DNA of 64,000 nucleotides from Flagellimonas oceani (GCF_011068285.1 NZ_CP049616.1:1-64000); one strand, 5' to 3'; shown: positions 54,188 through 63,151, counted from the first letter of the stretch. Made by a program: numbers and translations. The notes: generated by a model from the letters alone, not told the origin.

Positions 54188-55687
54188 TTATATCCCGCTT
54201 AAATCAACAACCTGGGTAGTTATAGTGCCTGAATTTTGTATAGCAAGATATAGTTTCTTTTTTAGCACGGTCATCGCAACGATTCTTGCATCATTATTGC
54301 TTAGGTTTTCCATTGTAATAGGTATTTCGGATAAATTCCCTGTAAAGGTGTCATAAGCTCCAAGATATAGAACCCCATTGTTTTCAGGAGAGGGAATTTG
54401 CCCGGCAAAAAACAAAAGGTTTTCAAATCGAGCTGCCGAGGTAAATCCCAAATCAAAATTAAGGTTAATAAATTCAGTGGATTTACTTCTTAAATTATAG
54501 ACTAAAATGTTTGGTAAATATATGGTGGGTGAATCCGTGGGATAGTATTGGCCCCCAACTATGTATAAGTTGTCGTCAATTGTGGTGCCCTGGGTGTATC
54601 GTCGAGGAGAATCTGAAACGTATTCTTGTTGAAATCCTTGAAGGTCGTTATTGTACTTTAGAATGGTAAGGGGAACCAAAGGGGCTCCCAAAGCTTCTAG
54701 CTCACCACCAAAAGCATAAATTTGGGAATCAACGGATGCCGTTCCCGACCTAGAAAGATTTTGTTCCAGCCCATTTGGTATAGCAGTAATCAACTCATTA
54801 AGGTTTAAGTCTGTTTCCCAGATATGTCCACTGCCAAAAACAATCAACTTATTATTATGAAAATGAAGCCTGCTTGAGACAAACTCGCTTTGTGAAAATG
54901 GAATTTGTATTGAGTTTAATGACTGGTCGTTAAGACTGTATTTGTATACATTTCTGGTTTGGTTTTGGAATCTGTATGAAAGATAAAGGCTGTTGGTCTT
55001 ATAGCTAGCATTGAAACCTGTACTTAAATTGTAGCTTAAAATAAAATCAAAGTCATTTAAGTAATTAAAGTTTAGGGAAGATGGTATTGTTTTGTAGTCC
55101 TCGTTAACTTTTTTCTTTAGTCTAAACTCTATAAAAGCTTCATCGTTTTGATTGTTGTCTGTAAATAGCGTTCCTTTTACGGTTTCGTTTTCGTCTAACG
55201 TGATTTTTAGATTGGATGTTATTAGCTCCCCTTTTTCGTCAATATTGAAGTTGAATGTTTCGGGCGAATAGTAATTATCATCGGAAGTTCCTTCTATAAG
55301 ATCATACCCTTTTCTTTTTTTCCATGTTAGAGCGCCGGAAACGTAATCTTGTGTACCATTTGTGCTGGTTTCAAAAATAAATTCATCATCTTGAATGCTT
55401 ACGTTCTCCGATATATCAGTAGAACCGGTAGTATTGGTACGGGTTGCAGACTCTATTTTCCAAACGGTCAAAGTTTCACCTGACAAAATGTTTAAAAACT
55501 CCTGCCTTTCTTCTATTGAAATGGACTGCTCTTCTTCTTCGGTTTCACTTTCTTCTTCATTTGGCTCTTCAGGTTCTACATTCTCCTCCTCGATTATATT
55601 CTCTTCTTCAATTACATTAAGGCTTGAATCGGAACTGCAGGAATTTAAAATTAAAAACGTAAACAGAGTAAGGACAACTTTTTTCAT
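54188..55687 (-). CDS. kelch-like beta-propeller lipoprotein, AT-rich
   Basis: 499 residues. The signal peptide ends in LNSC (Cys about 16). A Glu-rich low-complexity linker (about 24-54) is followed by a lipocalin-like segment and then kelch-like repeats (IYAFGGELEALGAP, LYIVGGQYYPTDSPT). A surface-anchored binding protein is likely. The gene is AT-rich (13 of 60 bases are G/C at 55021-55080), below its neighbours, hinting at transfer or relaxed selection. No partner gene is evident. Confidence 0.72.
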   Translation of the reverse strand: MKKVVLTLFTFLILNSCSSDSSLNVIEEENIIEEENVEPEEPNEEESETEEEEQSISIEERQEFLNILSGETLTVWKIESATRTNTTGSTDISENVSIQDDEFIFETSTNGTQDYVSGALTWKKRKGYDLIEGTSDDNYYSPETFNFNIDEKGELITSNLKITLDENETVKGTLFTDNNQNDEAFIEFRLKKKVNEDYKTIPSSLNFNYLNDFDFILSYNLSTGFNASYKTNSLYLSYRFQNQTRNVYKYSLNDQSLNSIQIPFSQSEFVSSRLHFHNNKLIVFGSGHIWETDLNLNELITAIPNGLEQNLSRSGTASVDSQIYAFGGELEALGAPLVPLTILKYNNDLQGFQQEYVSDSPRRYTQGTTIDDNLYIVGGQYYPTDSPTIYLPNILVYNLRSKSTEFINLNFDLGFTSAARFENLLFFAGQIPSPENNGVLYLGAYDTFTGNLSEIPITMENLSNNDARIVAMTVLKKKLYLAIQNSGTITTQVVDLSGI

Positions 55688-55824
55688 TGGTTTGGAGGTT
55701 GATAATGGTTAGGTTATCGTCTAATTTATGCCTAAAATATAGGTAATTTATTTAGTTTTTAGGAGGAAAAATCTTCGGTTTTGCGTTATAGACTGATAAG
55801 TTATTGATGTTTAGGCTTTTGTTT

Positions 55825-56250
55825 TCATTTGGTCCAGTAATCCACAACTGTTACATCGGCAATATGCGGGCCTACAATGTCGCCAAAGGCCAGGTGATCG
55901 GGATGGGTAAGGTAAGTGTCTCGGTCGGCTTCGCTATCAAAGGTTAAAAAGAAACAATGGGTAAGTCCCTTGTTCAAGTTCTCCGGGCTGTTGTTGGTGC
56001 CCCATTCGTAGCCTTTAATTTCAGAAATTTTGGAGGGCAATGCGTTAAAGGCATCTTCCACTTGTTTAACCTCCTCCTCGGAGGAAGTGTCTTTAAATTT
56101 GAACAATACTACGTGGCGTAATTGCGGACCTTTCACTTCTTCTGTTGCTTTTACAGTTTCTTCTTCCTCTTTTTCGGTGGTTTCTTTTTTGGGTTCTTCG
56201 CCACAACTGGCAAATAACAGTGCGGCAAATAGGGTGATGATGGGTTTCAT
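55825..56250 (-). CDS. Dabb domain lipoprotein
   Basis: 141 residues. The signal peptide ends in LFASC (Cys16), followed by a Glu/Lys-rich linker and then a stress-responsive Dabb alpha-beta barrel (RHVVLFKFKD, YLTHPDHLAFGDIV). Dimeric Dabb proteins include plant and bacterial members of unclear function, some binding lipids or polyketides. An exported lipoprotein version is plausible in Bacteroidota. It is a single gene. Confidence 0.85.
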   Translation of the reverse strand: MKPIITLFAALLFASCGEEPKKETTEKEEEETVKATEEVKGPQLRHVVLFKFKDTSSEEEVKQVEDAFNALPSKISEIKGYEWGTNNSPENLNKGLTHCFFLTFDSEADRDTYLTHPDHLAFGDIVGPHIADVTVVDYWTK

Positions 56251-56309
56251 GGGATACTAGGTTTGTATGTTTTTGAAAGTTTGAATTCCGAAAATTTGGA
56301 TAAATACTG

Positions 56310-56492
56310 TTAGCTACAAATTTTATTTATAAACGATTCGTATGAAATCCTTTTTCCTTGGTCGAGTTCCGTTAATCCTTCTTTTATCTCTTGTTGTAGC
56401 TCTATGGATAATTCATTCCAAAAATCTTCTATTTTCCCTTGAATTAATTCCAATTTGGAAGTTTTTGAATCCATTAGTTCGGTTTGAAACAA
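56310..56492 (-). CDS. antitoxin-like small protein without partner
   Basis: 60 residues. The C-terminal pattern (LQQEIKEGLTELDQGKRISYESF) resembles the helix-plus-tail of type II antitoxins paired with RelE/ParE toxins. No toxin gene is found in the next 60 bases downstream, where it would be expected, so it may be orphaned. It lies in an AT-rich stretch with an XRE regulator. Confidence 0.5.
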   Translation of the reverse strand: MFQTELMDSKTSKLELIQGKIEDFWNELSIELQQEIKEGLTELDQGKRISYESFINKICS

Positions 56493-56508
56493 AAGTACAA
56501 TTTTAATC

Positions 56509-56532
56509 GGCTCACACTTGCTTTAGTGAGCC
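56509..56532. repeat. hairpin between antitoxin-like and XRE genes
   Basis: GGCTCAC / GTGAGCC arms around a 10-base loop, in a 148-bp gap that holds no gene. There is no T tail on either side, so it is not a typical terminator. Confidence 0.5.
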
Positions 56533-56640
56533 TGCCTTTGTCGGTGGACAGGTGTTTCGCTTGTGTACGCATTTTAGCATTCTTGGTATGAGCCAAGAGG
56601 CTTGCCATATTGGGGTTTCATGGTTTTTATTGTTTTGGAA

Positions 56641-56859
56641 TTAAAACTTGAACAGTTCTATAAACTCAATTTCAAGTGCATTTGCAATAGTGTATAACGT
56701 GTAAGTGTTCGCTGAAACTTTGTGGTTTTCGATGAGTTCGATATGTTGTTTATCGCGACCGCATAATCTTCCCAACTCAGCTTGAGAAATATTTTTTTCC
56801 TTTCTGAGCTGTTTGATTCGATTCCCGATTTTTATTGATAATTCCTGCTTTGTCAACAT
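56641..56859 (-). CDS. XRE family helix-turn-helix protein
   Basis: 72 residues, a single Cro/CI-type HTH domain (IGNRIKQLRKEKNISQAELGRLCG) with no further domain. Such small regulators commonly control mobile elements or toxin-antitoxin and restriction modules. It is divergent from the small gene at 56971. Confidence 0.85.
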   Translation of the reverse strand: MLTKQELSIKIGNRIKQLRKEKNISQAELGRLCGRDKQHIELIENHKVSANTYTLYTIANALEIEFIELFKF

Positions 56860-56970
56860 TGAATGCTTCCTAACAAAACAAAATTGACCAGATAAAATAG
56901 AAGAAACGTCATAATATATTATGACAAATTAAAATTATCAACTACTTTAGGGTCATATTTTCTTGTGACA

Positions 56971-57174
56971 ATGAAGGATTTTGATAAAAATACTACTGTT
57001 ATATTTTTTTCTGAATTGTTTGAAGATGCCTACGCCTCTCCTGTTGAACTGGCCGAAGTTTTGGATTTGGGCATTGAAATGCTTTTTTATGTGGAGGAAG
57101 ATGTTTTTTCCAAAGAAGATATGCGAAATGTGGTAACTGCTTTAAGAAAGATAACTTTGGAGCTAAGAAAATGA
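56971..57174 (+). CDS. small hypothetical protein
   Basis: 67 residues from the ATG at 56971 (GTG at 56965 is also possible). Acidic and mostly helical, with no known motif. It is divergent from the XRE gene, 111 bp apart, so it may be its target. The codons look real, but function is unknown. Confidence 0.5.
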   Translation: MKDFDKNTTVIFFSELFEDAYASPVELAEVLDLGIEMLFYVEEDVFSKEDMRNVVTALRKITLELRK

Positions 57175-57233
57175 TTTCTTCGAAAAATAATGGCTGGTGC
57201 GAGCCAGGAGATTCATGCTAGCTTAGGCATATT

Positions 57234-57785
57234 TTAATCAATCCTTTTTATAAATAAAGATGCTATCGCAATCAAAATTGAAAATATGCTAACTACTATT
57301 GCAATATTGGAGTTTCTACGATTTAAGTATTGGTCTTCAAATGACTTCCCATCAAGATAATGTCTTAATCCTTTTTCAGTTAGTTTGATTTTTGATTTGA
57401 TAGGATTCCCCTCTATAAAATAGCTCTTCATAATAAGCTCCTTTCGAACTTTTTGAACTTGTTTATCTAGCTTATTGCCAATCTTAAATCCTGAATTTTG
57501 GAGTCGTTTAGATAGTCCAAATGCCAACTCCTGTTTATTAGATATTATTTGACAGAACTCAGTGCCTCTTGTGGTATAATAGGCTCTGAATTGTTTTGAA
57601 TTTGTTAATTGCTCGACAAAGCGCTCTGTTCTCGGTTCTTTAAGAGCTGATGGGTCGTCATATGTGATTGAGCTGCCATCACCCTCCATCCGTTGTACTA
57701 TTTCATTGTAGCAATGGTCATATACAAAGTCAATTAAAATATCCTTAATACGTTCATTTTTAGTTTTGAATAGATTCATGACCAT
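57234..57785 (-). CDS. unknown protein with C-terminal membrane anchor
   Basis: 183 residues. The soluble N-terminal part (about 1-150) contains a segment (IKLTEKGLRHYLDGKSF) that may form a winged helix. It ends in one membrane helix (about 160-178, IAIVVSIFSILIAIASLFI) and a short basic tail, so it is tail-anchored. No family was recognised. It is very AT-rich (14 of 60 bases are G/C at 57241-57300) and next to XRE and antitoxin-like genes, so an accessory or defence role is possible but unproven. Confidence 0.65.
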   Translation of the reverse strand: MVMNLFKTKNERIKDILIDFVYDHCYNEIVQRMEGDGSSITYDDPSALKEPRTERFVEQLTNSKQFRAYYTTRGTEFCQIISNKQELAFGLSKRLQNSGFKIGNKLDKQVQKVRKELIMKSYFIEGNPIKSKIKLTEKGLRHYLDGKSFEDQYLNRRNSNIAIVVSIFSILIAIASLFIKRID

Positions 57786-57850
57786 TTTAATGAATAAAAT
57801 TTATGAGGCGCTGCTTTCATAATAATTTTAAACGGAAAACAATTTTCTGA

Positions 57851-58675
57851 CTACACCGCCACAACCCCCTTAATATGCGGGTGTGGGTCGTAGTTCAGGA
57901 GCTCAAAATCGTCAAAGGTAAAGTCAAAAATATCCTTTACTTCGGGGTTCAGTTGCATGGTGGGCAAGGGTCTCGGGTCGCGGCTCAATTGCAGTTCCAC
58001 TTGCTCCATGTGGTTGTTGTAAATGTGGGCATCACCAAAGGTGTGGATAAAATCCCCGGGCTGGTAGCCGCAAACTTGGGCCATCATCATGGTAAACAGC
58101 GCATAGGACGCAATATTAAAAGGCACCCCCAAAAAGATGTCCGCACTACGCTGGTACAACTGGCAAGAAAGTTTGCCATCCGCCACATAAAATTGGAAAA
58201 AGGCATGGCAGGGCGGGAGGGCTGCCTTTCCGTTGGCCACATTTTCCGAAAAAGATACCGAAGTGTCCGGCATTACACTGGGGTTCCAAGCAGAAACGAG
58301 CATCCTGCGGCTATTCGGGTTGTTTTTCAAGGTCTCTACCACTTCCTTGATCTGGTCGATTTCCTCGCTGTTCCAATTGCGCCACTGGTGCCCGTACACA
58401 GGACCAAGGTCACCGTTTTCATCGGCCCACTCGTTCCAGATGCGCACACCGTTCTCTTGCAGATAGGCCACATTGGTGTCCCCTTTTAAAAACCATAACA
58501 ATTCATGTACAATGGATTTGAGGTGCAATTTTTTGGTGGTCACCATGGGAAAGCCCTCAGAGAGGTCAAACCGCATCTGATAGCCAAAAACGCTCAAGGT
58601 TCCTGTTCCTGTACGGTCCCCTTTTTGGTTTCCGTGTTCCAATACGTGTTTTAGAAGGTCGTGGTACTGTTTCAT
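57851..58675 (-). CDS. thyA: thymidylate synthase
   Basis: 274 residues. The catalytic Cys156 lies in [11 protein letters not shown], and the dUMP-binding motifs [17 protein letters not shown] and [10 protein letters not shown] are present. It methylates dUMP to dTMP using methylene-tetrahydrofolate, producing dihydrofolate for DHFR (51657). It borders the AT-rich island on one side and a repeat-filled gap on the other. Confidence 0.98.
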   Translation of the reverse strand: MKQYHDLLKHVLEHGNQKGDRTGTGTLSVFGYQMRFDLSEGFPMVTTKKLHLKSIVHELLWFLKGDTNVAYLQENGVRIWNEWADENGDLGPVYGHQWRNWNSEEIDQIKEVVETLKNNPNSRRMLVSAWNPSVMPDTSVSFSENVANGKAALPPCHAFFQFYVADGKLSCQLYQRSADIFLGVPFNIASYALFTMMMAQVCGYQPGDFIHTFGDAHIYNNHMEQVELQLSRDPRPLPTMQLNPEVKDIFDFTFDDFELLNYDPHPHIKGVVAV

Positions 58676-58697
58676 GCTGCCTGTTCCGTTACTGATG

Positions 58698-58741
58698 TCA
58701 TTTCGAGTGATTTTCCGCTGGCGGAAAATGGTATCGAGAAA
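58698..58741. repeat. short palindromic repeat unit after thyA
   Basis: Perfect stem ATTTTCCGC / GCGGAAAAT at 58710-58729, flanked by the words ATTTCGAGTG and GTATCGAGAAAT that recur in the larger element 200 bp on. The same gap later holds a TTCGACTATGCTCAGG word. This pattern is common in flavobacterial intergenic repeats. Confidence 0.6.
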
Positions 58742-58935
58742 TCTTATCCGATTAAACTTAGGTCATTTCAACACCCCCTTCGACTATGCTCAGGGATATA
58801 GCTCGGTATGACAAAAAATCAATCCATCGAAATTACTGCAATGGGTAGGTTTTTGAAACAAAATCCCAAAAGACTTATGAAGAGTTTATTAACTGGTTTG
58901 GTGTAATTTTAATTTGCTGTTTGATTACAAAATTT

Positions 58936-59074
58936 GTCAACTCGAGTGATTTTTCGAGGGAAAACGTAGAAAAATTGTATCGAGAGTTAGAATTTAAAAG
59001 ATATTCCGCTTGTTCTCGATACGATTTTCTTTGGTTTCGACTTCGCTCAACCACCAAAAATCACTCGAACTGAC
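58936..59074. repeat. nested inverted-repeat element (MITE-like)
   Basis: Outer arms of 19 bases at 58936-58954 and 59056-59074 match at 17 positions as an inverted repeat. Inner arms GTATCGAGAG (58977) and TTCTCGATAC (59013) form a second hairpin. It shares words with the unit at 58698. The 433-bp gap 58676-59108 holds no gene. Confidence 0.65.
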
Positions 59075-59108
59075 GCGTTATTCTTTAGCTTCCTTAACCT
59101 TAAAGCAT

Positions 59109-60569
59109 CTACCCCAAAATCATCCCGGCAATAGTAGCGGACAACAAGGAAGCCAATGACCCGCCCAAAACGGCCTTCATTCCAAAAGCGGACAACACCT
59201 GGCGTTGACCCGGGGCCAAAGAACCGATTCCCCCGATTTGAATGCCGATGGAAGCAAAGTTGGCAAAACCACAGAGCATGTACGTGGCCATGATCACGGA
59301 TTTGTTGTAAGTAAAGTGAACACCGCTTGCCACATTTTTAAGATCGGCCAATTGAATGTACCCGACAAATTCGCTTGCGGCCAATTTTATCCCAAGCAAT
59401 TGCCCCATGAGCATAATGTCCTCGTTGGCGACACCAATGAGCCACATGAGCGGGGCAAATATGGTCCCCAGAATGGCTTCCAAGGAAAATTCGGTGTACG
59501 GGGAATTGGCGGCTATCCAGTTATTGAAAGTGGTATGATCTCCGACCCAGCCCAAGATTCCATTGATCATGGCGATAAAGGCCACGAAGACCAAAAGCAT
59601 GGCCCCAACATTCAAGGCGAGTTTTAAACCTTCGGTGGTGCCGTTGGCGATAGCATCCAAAATGTTGGCACCTATTTTTTCGGAAGACACCTCTACATCT
59701 GTATTGACCTTTTCGGTCTGCGGATATAATATTTTTGAAATAACAATGGCGCCCGGCGCGGCCATTACGGATGCTGCCAAAAGATGCTTGGCAAATACCA
59801 AACGAAGTTCGGGGTCGTCACCGCCCAAAAATCCGATGTAAGCCGCCAGAACAGCTCCCGCAACCGTGGCCATGCCGCCGATCATCACCAAAAGGATTTC
59901 GGATTTGTTCATTTTTTCCAGATAGGCCTTGATGAGCAGGGGCGCTTCTGTCTGTCCCAAAAAGATGTTGCCCGCTACGGAAAGACTTTCCGCTCCCGAA
60001 ATACCCAAACTTTTGGAAAGCAACCATGCCATCCATTTTACCACTACCTGAATCACACCCAAGTAATAAAGCACGGAAGTCAATGCGGAGAAAAATATAA
60101 TGGTGGGCAAAACTTGAAACGCGAAAATATAACCAAAGGTGTCCATGTCCACCACCAAGCCTTCAAACAGGAACTGGCTTCCGGCACGGGTAAAGTCCAA
60201 GATGCTGACAAAAATGCTTCCGACCTGTTCAAAAATATATTGTACAAAGGGGACTTTGAGCACCCCAATGGCTATTAAGATCTGCAATGATAAACCGATT
60301 CCGACCGTTTTCCAATTGATGGCTTTTCTGTTGGAGCTGAACAAAAATGAAATCAGAATCAGAACGGCCATTCCCAACGCCCCGCGAAGCAATGTGGTAA
60401 TGGTAAAACCTTGATTGGGAACGATCTCTGCAGTTTCCTGTACGGAAATATTGTCCGTAATGGTGGAGCCGATGGCAACGTTGAGTGAATCTGAAGGCAA
60501 TGAATTTTGGCCGAAAGCGACCGAACAAAGAAGTAAAAGTATCAGTAAACTTTGGGTCTTTTTCGCCAT
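59109..60569 (-). CDS. CNT family nucleoside transporter with exported N-terminus
   Basis: 486 residues from the ATG at 60569. An earlier in-frame ATG at 60605 lies inside the upstream gene and was not used. A cleavable-looking signal peptide (ending in VAFGQ) and a periplasmic stretch of about 40 residues precede the NupC-type core with the motifs LGQTEAPLLIKAYL and GFANFASIGIQIGG. It imports nucleosides with H+ or Na+. Salvaged deoxynucleosides could be phosphorylated by the FolK-dNK fusion encoded at 25560. It lies 13 bases after the bifunctional nuclease gene. Confidence 0.92.
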   Translation of the reverse strand: MAKKTQSLLILLLLCSVAFGQNSLPSDSLNVAIGSTITDNISVQETAEIVPNQGFTITTLLRGALGMAVLILISFLFSSNRKAINWKTVGIGLSLQILIAIGVLKVPFVQYIFEQVGSIFVSILDFTRAGSQFLFEGLVVDMDTFGYIFAFQVLPTIIFFSALTSVLYYLGVIQVVVKWMAWLLSKSLGISGAESLSVAGNIFLGQTEAPLLIKAYLEKMNKSEILLVMIGGMATVAGAVLAAYIGFLGGDDPELRLVFAKHLLAASVMAAPGAIVISKILYPQTEKVNTDVEVSSEKIGANILDAIANGTTEGLKLALNVGAMLLVFVAFIAMINGILGWVGDHTTFNNWIAANSPYTEFSLEAILGTIFAPLMWLIGVANEDIMLMGQLLGIKLAASEFVGYIQLADLKNVASGVHFTYNKSVIMATYMLCGFANFASIGIQIGGIGSLAPGQRQVLSAFGMKAVLGGSLASLLSATIAGMILG

Positions 60570-60582
60570 GTATGTTGGTCGT

Positions 60583-61212
60583 TTATTTACGCTTGGAAAT
60601 TTCATCCCTCAATTTGGCAGCTTTTTCGTAGTCTTCGCTGGCCACCGCATTGTCCAATTCTTTATGGAGTTCTTGTAGGGACATTTCTCTGTACCCGTGG
60701 GTGTCGGAACCCGATTCCAGCTCCACGGCCTCTCCTTCTTGAAGGATTTCATCGACCATAATGCTGTCGTCCTCGTCCTCTTCTTTCTCTTTGGAAGAAA
60801 ATTTTAGGAAAATACCGGCTTTGTCCAAAATGGTCTTGTACGTAAAAATGGGGGCGTTGAACCGCAGTGCAAGTGCAATCGCATCGCTGGTGCGGGCATC
60901 GATGATTTCTTCGTCGTTATCGCGCTCACAAATGATGCTGGAATAGAAAACGCCGTCCACCAGTTTATGGATGATCACCTGCTTGACCACAATTTTGAAC
61001 CTGTCCGCAAAATTCTTGAACAGGTCGTGGGTCAAAGGCCTGGGCGGTTTTATCTCTTTTTCCAAAGCAATGGCGATGGACTGTGCTTCAAATGCGCCTA
61101 TAACAATGGGAAGTTTACGGTCTCCCTCCTCTTCATTTAAAATAAGGGCGTATGCGCCATTTTGTGTTTGGCTGTATGAAATCCCCTTTATTTTTAATCG
61201 TACTAAACTCAT
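60583..61212 (-). CDS. bifunctional nuclease family protein (DUF151 plus UVR motif)
   Basis: 209 residues. An N-terminal DUF151 bifunctional nuclease domain (about 5-130, LPIVIGAFEAQSIAIALE) is followed by a C-terminal UvrB/UvrC interaction motif (ELDNAVASEDYEKAAKLRDE). It may degrade or process nucleic acid at repair sites; activity in this lineage is inferred from the family. The downstream transporter gene is 13 bases away, and etfA ends 89 bases upstream. Confidence 0.9.
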   Translation of the reverse strand: MSLVRLKIKGISYSQTQNGAYALILNEEEGDRKLPIVIGAFEAQSIAIALEKEIKPPRPLTHDLFKNFADRFKIVVKQVIIHKLVDGVFYSSIICERDNDEEIIDARTSDAIALALRFNAPIFTYKTILDKAGIFLKFSSKEKEEDEDDSIMVDEILQEGEAVELESGSDTHGYREMSLQELHKELDNAVASEDYEKAAKLRDEISKRK

Positions 61213-61301
61213 ATATCTCCTCCTAAAGCAAAGGGGCCGTCCAAATAAGTGGCTTTACCAGTTATCTGAACAGCCCCTTGCAATGGGCAAATTAACAAAA
61301 T

Positions 61302-62270
61302 TTAAGTGTTTTGGGCTTTAAATTCTTTTAATTTTTCGATGAGTTCGGGCACTACCTCGAAGGCATCCCCGACTATTCCGTAATCTGCAGCCTTAAAGAA
61401 AGGTGCTTCCGGGTCGTTATTGATGACCACTTTTACTTTGGATGCGTTGATACCTGCCAAATGTTGAATGGCCCCGGAAATTCCGATAGCTATATAAAGA
61501 TTACTGGCCACAGGCTTACCGGTTTGACCAACGTGCTCGCTATGCGGGCGCCATCCCATATCCGAAACAGGTTTGGAACATGCGGTCGCCGCACCCAAAA
61601 CATCGGCCAATTCCTCAACCATGCCCCAATTTTCGGGTCCTTTTAGTCCTCGACCGCCAGATACGACGATATCGGCATCGGCGATGGTGGCTTTTCCGAC
61701 CACACGATCTACATCCACCGATTTAACGGAAAATGCGTTATCGCTCAATGATGGGCCAAAATCTTCCACCGAAGCGGAAACATTGTTTTCAACAACACCG
61801 AAGGCATTACTGGAAACTCCTACGATCTTAATATCTGACGAGATTTCCGTCATAGCGAACCCTTTGTTACTGAAAGCAGTCCTTTTAACCACGAATGGTG
61901 AAGTGCTTTCAGGGGCAGCTACCACATTGGGTGCATATCCAGCAGATAATTTAGCCGATAAAATCGGGGCCAAATATTTACTGTCTGCGCTGGAGCTCAA
62001 TATAATCACTTTGGCATCCTCTGCTTTTGCAGCTTGCTCCAATACATCGGCATAGGCCTTGGCATTAAAGGTTTTTAAGGAGTCATCCGATACCTTCAGG
62101 ACTTTGGAAACCCCGTAGGTTCCCAATGAGGCATCGTCCTCGGCATTAAAAGAGACCGCGGTTACGGTTGTGCCTAAATCTTGGGCCACTTTATGTGCGT
62201 AAGAGGCTGCTTCGAAGGCATTTTTTTTGAATTTTCCCTTTAGGGATTCTGTATATACTAATACTGACAT
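61302..62270 (-). CDS. etfA: electron transfer flavoprotein subunit alpha
   Basis: 322 residues. The C-terminal FAD-binding part has VSGGRGLKGPENWGMVEELA and the motif GKPVASNLYIAIGISGAIQHLAG. It receives electrons from acyl-CoA dehydrogenases and passes them to the quinone pool. It lies 15 bases after etfB in one operon whose promoter has the large palindrome. Confidence 0.97.
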   Translation of the reverse strand: MSVLVYTESLKGKFKKNAFEAASYAHKVAQDLGTTVTAVSFNAEDDASLGTYGVSKVLKVSDDSLKTFNAKAYADVLEQAAKAEDAKVIILSSSADSKYLAPILSAKLSAGYAPNVVAAPESTSPFVVKRTAFSNKGFAMTEISSDIKIVGVSSNAFGVVENNVSASVEDFGPSLSDNAFSVKSVDVDRVVGKATIADADIVVSGGRGLKGPENWGMVEELADVLGAATACSKPVSDMGWRPHSEHVGQTGKPVASNLYIAIGISGAIQHLAGINASKVKVVINNDPEAPFFKAADYGIVGDAFEVVPELIEKLKEFKAQNT

Positions 62271-62285
62271 AATCTTTTCTCTTGT

Positions 62286-63032
62286 TTAGATAACTTTTGC
62301 TTCGTTGTGCAGTAGTTCCACTAATTCTCCGACGTTGCCGGCATCGACCAATTTAACGGGTCCTTTGGCGGCGGGCTTTTCAAATTTTTGATCCTGTGTG
62401 GGTTGTGAGGCATCAACGGGCTCTACCACGTTCAATGCTTTTTTACGGGCCATCATAATACCTCTCATGTTCGGGATACGAAGGTCGCTTTCCTCTACCA
62501 ACCCTTTTTGTCCACCGATCACCAGTGGAAGCGAAGTGCTGATTTTTTCTTTACCACCATCGATTTCACGAACTGCTGTTGCGGTATCGCCATCGATTTC
62601 GAGACTGATACAGGTGTTCACAAAGTTCATGTCCAACAACGTGGCGAGTATTCCGGGAACCATACCACCATTGTAGTCGATGGATTCCCTACCTGCGATG
62701 ATCAGGTCGTATTTCCCATTTTTGACCACTTCGGCCAACTGTTGGGCGACAAAAAAACCATCTTTTGGCTCTGCATCCACTCGAATGGCCTCATCGGCAC
62801 CAATGGCCAGGGCTTTTCTAATGGTGGGCTCGGTTTGGGCACCGCCCACGTTCACTACATGGACCGTGGCACCTTGCTTTTCCTTGAACCACATGGCACG
62901 TGTGAGTCCGAACTCATCATTGGGATTAATAACAAATTGGACCCCGTTTGTGTCAAACTTGGTATCGCCTTCCGTAAAATTGATTTTGGAAGTAGTATCC
63001 GGTACGTTGCTAATGCAAACTAAAATCTTCAT
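62286..63032 (-). CDS. etfB: electron transfer flavoprotein subunit beta
   Basis: 248 residues. N-terminal nucleotide-binding fold with NPNDEFGLTRAMW, the ADP-site motif IIAGRESIDYNGGMVPG and a C-terminal recognition loop. Partner of EtfA, forming the FAD/AMP heterodimer of fatty-acid and amino-acid oxidation. Its upstream region has a TATATTTG -7 box and a 28-bp perfect palindrome. Confidence 0.97.
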   Translation of the reverse strand: MKILVCISNVPDTTSKINFTEGDTKFDTNGVQFVINPNDEFGLTRAMWFKEKQGATVHVVNVGGAQTEPTIRKALAIGADEAIRVDAEPKDGFFVAQQLAEVVKNGKYDLIIAGRESIDYNGGMVPGILATLLDMNFVNTCISLEIDGDTATAVREIDGGKEKISTSLPLVIGGQKGLVEESDLRIPNMRGIMMARKKALNVVEPVDASQPTQDQKFEKPAAKGPVKLVDAGNVGELVELLHNEAKVI

Positions 63033-63054
63033 ATATACTTTAGGTTTATCTGCT

Positions 63055-63062
63055 CAAATATA
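63055..63062 (-). promoter_or_regulatory. putative -7 box of the etfBA operon
   Basis: On the minus strand TATATTTG matches TAnnTTTG. The -33 zone has no TTG and is instead covered by the 28-bp palindrome, which may mean regulator-dependent expression. Confidence 0.5.
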
Positions 63063-63076
63063 ATTATAAAAATCCG

Positions 63077-63104
63077 AAATTTATTATGCATGCATAATAA
63101 ATTT
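63077..63104. promoter_or_regulatory. 28-bp perfect palindrome between etfB and pdhB
   Basis: Perfect dyad symmetry about 63090.5. The core ATTATGCATGCATAAT is the same as at 41836-41851. It lies 45-72 bases upstream of etfB, about -42 from the likely transcription start, and upstream of the divergent pdhB promoter, so one factor could control both. Confidence 0.6.
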
Positions 63105-63151
63105 TGTTCTTTTTTTGGATTTTGGTCAGGCGAGTTTCGGGTAGTTTTTGC

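Noticed and set aside
58875..59057. 60-codon frame in the thyA-transporter gap
   Set aside because: It lies within the nested inverted repeat. The VVERSRNQRKSYREQ-like sequence is typical of flavobacterial repeat-derived false genes.
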